From Bog-473 sp963838835 (GTDB taxonomy: Bacteria > Actinomycetota > Acidimicrobiia > Acidimicrobiales > RAAP-2): a stretch of 64,000 nucleotides of DNA. The position numbers and the translations under genes were made by a program. Of the stretch, positions 59,080 to 64,000 are shown piece after piece. The stretch covers positions 186,001 through 250,000 of the forward strand of contig CAWITA010000028.1 of the NCBI GenBank assembly GCA_963838835.1, in the 5' to 3' direction. Position 1 is the first letter of the stretch. Each line of letters begins with the position of its first letter. Under the pieces are notes generated by a model that saw nothing but the letters and a program-made list of their open reading frames with translations, searched no databases and was not told the DNA's origin.

Positions 59080-59983
59080 ATGCTCGAAGGCGAGAAGGTT
59101 CTTGTCACCGGCGCGAGCGGGAAGATCGCCTATCCCATCGCTCGACGTCTGGCCCGGGGCAACGAAGTCTGGGGCGTCGCCCGACTGAGGGAGGTCGCGC
59201 GAACGCGAACGGCTCGAGGAGGCGGGCGTGCGACCGCTGCCCCTCGACCTCTCCGGAGGTGATCTCTCCTCGTTGCCCGATGACTTCACCTACGTGTTCC
59301 ATGCGGCCGTGGACACCGGAGTGGGTGACTGGCGTCGTTGCGTGGAGACGAACGCCCAGGTTTCCGCTGACCTCATGTTCCGATGCCGAGGGGTCAAGGG
59401 CTTCGTCTACTGCTCGACCGGTTCCATCTACGGCTATCAGGGTCAGCGGCCACTGCGGGAGGACGACCCGCCTGGTGTCCCGCTGCGGCCGAACTACAGC
59501 TTCTCCAAGGTGGCCGCCGAGCAGGTGTGCACTTGGGTGGCGACACACTTCGAGATCCCGCTCACCATCATCCGCATCTGCTCGACGTACGGGCCCGAGG
59601 GCGGTGCCCCGGCCGATCGCCTCGAACAGATGCTCCGCGGCGAGCCGATCCACCTCTACCCCGATCCTCCCAACAACTACAACCCGATCTACGAGGACGA
59701 CTACGTAGAACTCGGCATCAGGGCCATGGAAGTCGCCGCCTTGCCACCGCTCGTCCTCAACTGGGCAGGCAGTGAGACCGTCAGCGTCGAGGACTACTGC
59801 GCGTACATGGGCGAGCTCGTCGGCGTGGAGCCAACCTTCGAGTACACCGATGCGGCTCACACGCCGCTCTGGCCGGACGTGACGTCCATGCACCAGGTCC
59901 TGGGGCACACCAAGGTTCACTGGAGGGACGGGTTCCGCCGCATGATCGAGGCACGCCGCCCCGAGGCCTTGCAGACGTCCTGA
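59080..59983 (+). CDS. NAD-dependent epimerase/dehydratase (one frame break)
   Basis: Composite of about 300 residues of the extended SDR family. KVLVTGASGKIAYPIARRLA is the NAD motif. After a frame change near 59200 (one extra base) it continues RPLPLDLSGGDLSSLPDDFTYVFHAAV, CSTGSIYGYQGQRPLRE, the catalytic NYSFSKVAAEQ (Tyr-x3-Lys) and IRICSTYGPEGG. GGAGG lies 4 nt before ATG 59080. Resembles nucleotide-sugar epimerases and related reductases; substrate unknown. Confidence 0.82.
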
Positions 59984-60032
59984 CGTTCCTCGCCACTTGC
60001 GGCGTTAGGCCCGTGCCGTCCGCGGGCCCGGC

Positions 60033-61073
60033 TCAGCCGCCGAAGCGAGCGCTGGCATCGGCGGCCGCCGACAGGAGAACCGCGTCGCCGCTCCGCTCAA
60101 AGCTGCGCAACGCGGCTTCAGTCAGCTTGATGGCATGCTCGTCGCCCGAGGCCAAGGCCCGGTCGACGAGTGTTGTCGCGTCGGGGGCGCCATCGTCGGA
60201 GACGGGGGTCGTACGGTCCTCGTCGTAGGCGACATGCAGCGCAGCAACCGCCTGCCATGCATAGCCGAGGGCGGCGTCCCGATCCTCCTGGGCCAGCCAG
60301 GGAAGGAGCATCTCGCAGGCCAGGGGCGAGGTGATGGCGTGGAGGAGACCGATCGCCCCGCCGGCGTCGGCGTTGCGCAGGTAGGCCACGGCACCGCCCG
60401 AGGCCAGCTCATCGAGCAGCTGCACCGCGCCGGCTGTCCAACCGAGCGAAGCGACCGCCTGCTCGAACTCGTCGGCGATGTCGGCGAGCGAGGCCACCCT
60501 TTCGCTGATGAGCACCGCGCGGGGCGCCTCCTCCGGGAGGTAGGGCAGGTCGGCCAGCGCTTCGGGCACGAGCTCGTGGCCAATGAGCAGGGGCGGCCCG
60601 GGCAACTCCTGGTAGCTCGAGGCCCAGAACGCCAGCGCCGTGGCGACCTCGAGTCGTCGCGGCGGCGTGTCGGCCGCCCGCAGGGCGCGCACGGCGTGGC
60701 CGGTGCGGATCATCCCGTGCGTGGCCGCTCCGACCGCACCGGGCAACAGGCGCGCCGCCCATTCGCCCACGACGACGGAGGCGGGACGATCGGCCATCTC
60801 CCTTTCGAAAAGCCCGAGCCACTCGGGAAAACGGCCCGCCTGCCCGAGCGCGGCGGGCCATTCCTCTTCGCTCAGGGGCCGGTCCGCCGGTGGCGGAGCC
60901 TCGTCGAGACGCACCCGGTAGCCCTCCACCCAGCCCGCGATTGCGTCGTGGCGACCCAGGTGCGCCAGCGCCTCGGTGGCCATCGGGCCGTGGTTGGCCA
61001 GACCGAGGGACCCGTAGGCGGGGGCGGTGGCCGCGAAGACCGTCAGCGCGTCGTCGAGGGCATCCGTCTCCAC
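60033..61073 (-). CDS. Questin oxidase-like (DUF4243) protein
   Basis: A 346-residue mostly alpha-helical protein. LANHGPMATEALAHLGR near residue 27, AARLLPGAVGAATHGMIRTGHAVRAL near 128 and YDEDRTTP near the C-terminal third are the typical conserved blocks of the questin-oxidase family, which in fungi opens anthraquinone rings (Baeyer-Villiger type). Bacterial members are common and uncharacterised. GTG 61073 starts the recognisable domain. It is divergent from the CoA-transferase across 78 bp. Confidence 0.8.
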   Translation of the reverse strand: METDALDDALTVFAATAPAYGSLGLANHGPMATEALAHLGRHDAIAGWVEGYRVRLDEAPPPADRPLSEEEWPAALGQAGRFPEWLGLFEREMADRPASVVVGEWAARLLPGAVGAATHGMIRTGHAVRALRAADTPPRRLEVATALAFWASSYQELPGPPLLIGHELVPEALADLPYLPEEAPRAVLISERVASLADIADEFEQAVASLGWTAGAVQLLDELASGGAVAYLRNADAGGAIGLLHAITSPLACEMLLPWLAQEDRDAALGYAWQAVAALHVAYDEDRTTPVSDDGAPDATTLVDRALASGDEHAIKLTEAALRSFERSGDAVLLSAAADASARFGG

Positions 61074-61121
61074 CGGCCCAGTATGTCGGGGTCGGGCCTC
61101 GGGCGCCCGTGGCGAGGCCGC

Positions 61122-61127
61122 TACGAT
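61122..61127 (+). promoter_or_regulatory. -10 hexamer TACGAT of the CoA-transferase gene
   Basis: TACGAT lies 24 nt before ATG 61152, with GGGAGG between, giving a short leader with a ribosome site. Confidence 0.4.
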
Positions 61128-61151
61128 CCCGCCTTCGACGAGGGAGGTCCC

Positions 61152-62393
61152 ATGACGAAGACGCCGCCTCTGCACGGCTTGCGGATCATTGAGTGCTCGG
61201 CCCTGGGGCCGGCCGCCATCACCACGGCCCTGGTCGACCTGGGCGCGGACGTGATCAAGGTGGAACCCCCGGCCGGCGACTACATCCGCGAGATGACCTG
61301 GCCCATCATCGAGGGCACCTCGCTCATGCACCTGCACCTCAACCGTGGCAAGCGGTCACTGGTACTCGACCTGCGTACCGACGCAGGCGTCAGCATCTTC
61401 AAGGAGCTCGCGGTCGCCGCCGACGTGGTGGTCGAGGCCATGCGGCCGGGCTCGCTGGCCCGTCGCGGCCTCGGGTTCGAAGACCTGCGCGCGGCGAACC
61501 CCACGCTCGTGTTCTGCACCATCTCGGGCTACGGGATGACAGGCCCCTACCGCGACTACCCGAGCCATGGGATCGCCTACGACACCTGGGCCGGCATCGT
61601 CAAGGTCGCCACCGACGACGACGGATTCACGTACATCCCCGAGCACGTGTCCATCGGGATCAACGCCGGGCCACTGTTCGGCGCGCTCGGCATTCTCGCC
61701 GCGGTGATCCGGGCCCGCGCCACGGGCGAGGGCAGCCAAATCGACGTCGCCCAGTCCGATGCCGCGGCGGCCCTGGACTGGTATCGCAGCGAGACCTGGA
61801 GGGCCTACGAGCGACCGGAGTCTGAGGTCACCGGCAACAAGGCCGACGGCTACGAGCGGCGTGCCCCAGGCACTGCGGGCATGGTCGAAGGGGTCCGCTA
61901 CCAGGTCTACGAGACCTCGGACCATCAGCACGTCCTCTTCATGGCGTCGGAGCAGGCCTTCTGGAAGAACTTCTGCGAGGCCCTCGACCGCCTGGACCTC
62001 TACGACCGCTGGCCGGGCTCGAAGTACGCCGACCACGCGCGCGGCAACCGCGAGCTCCAGGCCGAGCTGCGTGCGATCTTCGCCACGAGGACAGCCAAGG
62101 AGTGGCTCGACTTCGGCGGACGGGTCAACACACCGATCGCGCCGGTCAACACCCCCAAGACGTTGCTCGACGACCCGCAGTTCGTAGACCGCTTCTCGCT
62201 CTTGCCCGCCGAAGAACTTGGTGCGGACCAGCTCTTCACTCCGCTGCACTTCGTCGGCGAGGACCTGCCGCACCCGGCCAAGGCGCCCACCGTCGGCCAG
62301 CACACCGAGGCCGTCTTGCGCTCGGTGCTCGGCTATGACGACAATCGGATCGATGCTGCCCGGGAGGGTGGGGCATTCGGAGCCGACGCGTAG
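61152..62393 (+). CDS. CaiB/BaiF family III CoA-transferase-like protein
   Basis: A 413-residue protein. LHGLRIIECSALGPAAITTALVDLGADVIKVE is the standard N-terminus, followed by LNRGKRSLVLDLR, VVVEAMRPGSLARRGLGFEDLRAANPTLVFC, and ISGYGMTGPYRDYPSHGIAYD. The region that normally holds the catalytic Asp (..G-D-x3-G.. ahead of G-I-L-A-A) reads GINAGPLFGALGILAAV, with Asn and no Asp. Full length otherwise. The enzyme class moves CoA between carboxylates; this member may use a shifted residue or be a binding protein. It is followed 29 bp later by a Gfo/Idh gene. Confidence 0.85.
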   Translation: MTKTPPLHGLRIIECSALGPAAITTALVDLGADVIKVEPPAGDYIREMTWPIIEGTSLMHLHLNRGKRSLVLDLRTDAGVSIFKELAVAADVVVEAMRPGSLARRGLGFEDLRAANPTLVFCTISGYGMTGPYRDYPSHGIAYDTWAGIVKVATDDDGFTYIPEHVSIGINAGPLFGALGILAAVIRARATGEGSQIDVAQSDAAAALDWYRSETWRAYERPESEVTGNKADGYERRAPGTAGMVEGVRYQVYETSDHQHVLFMASEQAFWKNFCEALDRLDLYDRWPGSKYADHARGNRELQAELRAIFATRTAKEWLDFGGRVNTPIAPVNTPKTLLDDPQFVDRFSLLPAEELGADQLFTPLHFVGEDLPHPAKAPTVGQHTEAVLRSVLGYDDNRIDAAREGGAFGADA

Positions 62394-62422
62394 GCGGGTC
62401 GCCGGCGCAAGGGAGGGACGTG

Positions 62423-63526
62423 ATGGAGAAGGTCCGGTTCGGCGTGCTGGGCGCAGGCAACATCGCAGCCATGAACGTGCGGGGCTACCTCGAGGATCCC
62501 CGATGCCAGATCGTCGCCGTGTGCGATACCGACGAGGAGGTGGGCCGCCAGGCCGCCAAGGAATGGGAGGCAGCGTCCTTCTACGCCGACCTGTCGGCCA
62601 TGCTGGCCGACGACGCGATCGACGCGGTGGAGGTGCTCACGCCCACCCACCTGCACCGTGACCACGTCATCGCCGCGCTCGAGGCGGGCAAGCACGTGTC
62701 CGTCCAGAAACCAGTGGCCAACTCGGTCGAGGAAGCACTCGAGATGCAAGCGGTGGCCGAACGGGTCGGCCGCACCCTGCGCGTCAGCGAGTGCTTCGTC
62801 CACTATCCCCCGCTCGAGCTGGCGAAGCGCCTGGTGGCCGACGGCGCCATCGGTAAGCCCACGTCCTTGCGTATCCGCACCCTGGTCGGCCAGACCGACT
62901 CCGCCTTCCAAGCTGCGTTGCGTCCCGAAGGCTACGGCTGGCGTCTCGACAAGCGGAGCCCGGGGGGGCACCTCTTCGACGACATGGTGCACAAGTACGC
63001 GATGGCGCTGTGGCTGCTCGACCTCGACATCACCTCGGTGCAGGCGGTCGTGCGGCGGCGCGACCTCTTCTTCGAGCCGTGCGCCGTGATCTTCGAGTAC
63101 GAGGACCCCGACGTGTTGGGCATGATGGAGGTTCAATACTCGCCGAACTTCTACATGCGTTCGCAGTACTACGGCGCGGATGAGTTCTTCGAGATCACGG
63201 GGGACGAGGGGCAGATCTGGGTCACGCGCGCCACCGGCGAGATGCTCGACCTTGCCCCGGTCATGTTGTTCACGGGCACCGCGCGGGAACGCAAAACGAC
63301 CGAGTTCACGGACCTCGACGCCGATTGGGGCGCCGGTTTCGTGCGTTCCTCTCAGCACTTCGTCGACGCACTCGTGCACGGAAGCCCTGCCGCCATGACG
63401 GCCAGCGACGCCACCGACGTCCTCCGGCTCTGCTTCGCCGTCTACCGCGCCGCCCAGGAGGGATCATCGGTGGATCCCCGCACCGTGACCGGCTCCGTGA
63501 GCCCACCCGGCTGGGGGGATTGGTAG
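62423..63526 (+). CDS. Gfo/Idh/MocA-family oxidoreductase
   Basis: A 367-residue NAD(P)-dependent oxidoreductase. The Rossmann motif FGVLGAGNIAAMNVRGYL is at residues 5-22, DAVEVLTPTHLHRDHVIAALEAGKHVSVQKPVA near 71-103 (with the family E/Q-K-P catalytic Lys), and the C-terminal domain has DKRSPGGHLFDDMVHKYAMALWLL near 172-195 (the G-G-x-x-x-D-x-x-x-H region). ATG 62423 (or GTG 62420) follows GGGAGGG. Members usually act on sugars or polyols; the CoA-transferase neighbour makes another substrate possible. Confidence 0.88.
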   Translation: MEKVRFGVLGAGNIAAMNVRGYLEDPRCQIVAVCDTDEEVGRQAAKEWEAASFYADLSAMLADDAIDAVEVLTPTHLHRDHVIAALEAGKHVSVQKPVANSVEEALEMQAVAERVGRTLRVSECFVHYPPLELAKRLVADGAIGKPTSLRIRTLVGQTDSAFQAALRPEGYGWRLDKRSPGGHLFDDMVHKYAMALWLLDLDITSVQAVVRRRDLFFEPCAVIFEYEDPDVLGMMEVQYSPNFYMRSQYYGADEFFEITGDEGQIWVTRATGEMLDLAPVMLFTGTARERKTTEFTDLDADWGAGFVRSSQHFVDALVHGSPAAMTASDATDVLRLCFAVYRAAQEGSSVDPRTVTGSVSPPGWGDW

Positions 63527-63548
63527 AGAGCAGAGAACGGACCGCCGC

Positions 63549-64000
63549 TCATTCCCAGGGCGGCCGCCCCACCTCGACCCGCTCGAGTGACGACCGCACC
63601 GTGCCGAAACGGCCGTCGTCCGCCGTCCACTGATGCCGCGCCGCGGAGATCTCTTCGCGGGTGCGGGCAACAAAGTTCCACCACATGAGAACGCGCTCGG
63701 GGAACGGGACTCCGCCGAGCAGGAGGGCGCGGGCCGGGGTGCTGACGCCGAACCGGCACTCGTGGCGCCCGCTGCCGAGATAGGCGAGGACGCCGGACTC
63801 CACCGTCTGCCCATCCACCGACACCGATCCCTCCAGGACAACGAGCGCGTGCTCGTGGTCGTGGTGCAGCGGGACGATGACGCCCGGCCGTTGCAGCGTG
63901 AGCTCGACGCCCAGGTGCGGCGTGTCGCGCCGGGCGGGGGACTCGAGTCCGGCGAACTCACCCACGAGGACGGTGGCCTGCGCCCCCTCCAGCTCGTGCC
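63549..64000 (-). CDS. Pirin-family protein (5' end outside the window)
   Basis: The C-terminal 150 residues of a pirin-like bicupin. The frame stays open to the window end (upstream HELEGAQATVLVGEFAGL). Seen: HLGVELTLQRPGVIVPLHHDHEHALVVLEGSVSVDG and LLLGGVPFPERVLMWWNFVARTREE, the second cupin with the diagnostic W-W-N-F-V. Bacterial pirins act as quercetinases or as regulators of central metabolism. Convergent with the Gfo/Idh gene. Confidence 0.85.
   Translation of the reverse strand, partial: HELEGAQATVLVGEFAGLESPARRDTPHLGVELTLQRPGVIVPLHHDHEHALVVLEGSVSVDGQTVESGVLAYLGSGRHECRFGVSTPARALLLGGVPFPERVLMWWNFVARTREEISAARHQWTADDGRFGTVRSSLERVEVGRPPWE

Overview
The window is about 70 % GC with many GTG starts, F420-type luciferase-like oxidoreductases, a DUF3052 protein, an imuA'-imuB-dnaE2 mutasome and a mycobacterial-type LexA box. 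This points to a high-GC actinobacterium, most likely an uncultured Acidimicrobiia-like lineage; that placement is inference. No rRNA, tRNA, CRISPR array, transposase or prophage gene was seen. At least ten genes carry a TANNNT-like -10 hexamer only 6-9 nt before their start codon, which suggests that leaderless transcription is common here.

Layout. 0-4.6 kb: lipid/acyl-CoA genes (DUF35 Zn-ribbon protein, SnoaL-like protein, LLM oxidoreductase, alpha-hydroxy-acid oxidase, acyl-CoA synthetase). 4.7-9.5 kb: housekeeping and miscellaneous genes (HAD hydrolase, signal peptidase I, DUF3052, methyltransferase, LLM oxidoreductase, YcaQ-like glycosylase). 9.5-14.0 kb: a tight minus-strand operon of two acyl-CoA dehydrogenases, two MaoC-type hydratase subunits and an alpha-methylacyl-CoA racemase-like protein, preceded by a palindromic operator; it looks like sterol side-chain or branched-acyl beta-oxidation. 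14.0-17.0 kb: a small ribbon-helix-helix-like protein framed by paired GTTAAC repeats, then two overlapping class III cyclase genes, one with a DUF1707/LiaF-like front end. 17.1-23.1 kb: putrescine/GABA-type catabolism (alanine dehydrogenase, aminobutyraldehyde dehydrogenase, Lrp regulator, omega-aminotransferase, FAD oxidoreductase). 23.1-27.7 kb: small conserved proteins, an NCS1 nucleobase transporter with a structured leader, a phosphoribosyltransferase and a DUF389 membrane protein.

27.9-34.1 kb: cydD-cydC-cydA-cydB, for cytochrome bd oxidase and its assembly exporter. 34-43.3 kb: SDR, GH15 glucanase/trehalase, GMC oxidoreductase, MFS transporter, type II NADH dehydrogenase, a second SDR and a DapB-fold oxidoreductase. 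43.4-49.7 kb: the SOS mutasome imuA'-imuB-dnaE2, with a perfect LexA palindrome on the imuA' start codon and a divergent SRAP/HMCES-type abasic-site protein. 49.7-64 kb: a Tat-exported phospholipase-C-like phosphoesterase, an aminoglycoside-phosphotransferase-like kinase, VOC protein, membrane protein, PRC-barrel protein, methyltransferase, ABM monooxygenase, amidohydrolase, aldo-keto reductase, sugar epimerase, questin-oxidase-like protein, family III CoA-transferase, Gfo/Idh oxidoreductase and a truncated pirin.

Caveat. Many genes, above all between 28 and 43.6 kb, are broken by apparent one-base changes, mostly single extra bases. The protein motifs continue cleanly in the shifted frame on both strands. 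I treat these as sequence or assembly errors, not as pseudogenes, and give the composite gene spans.
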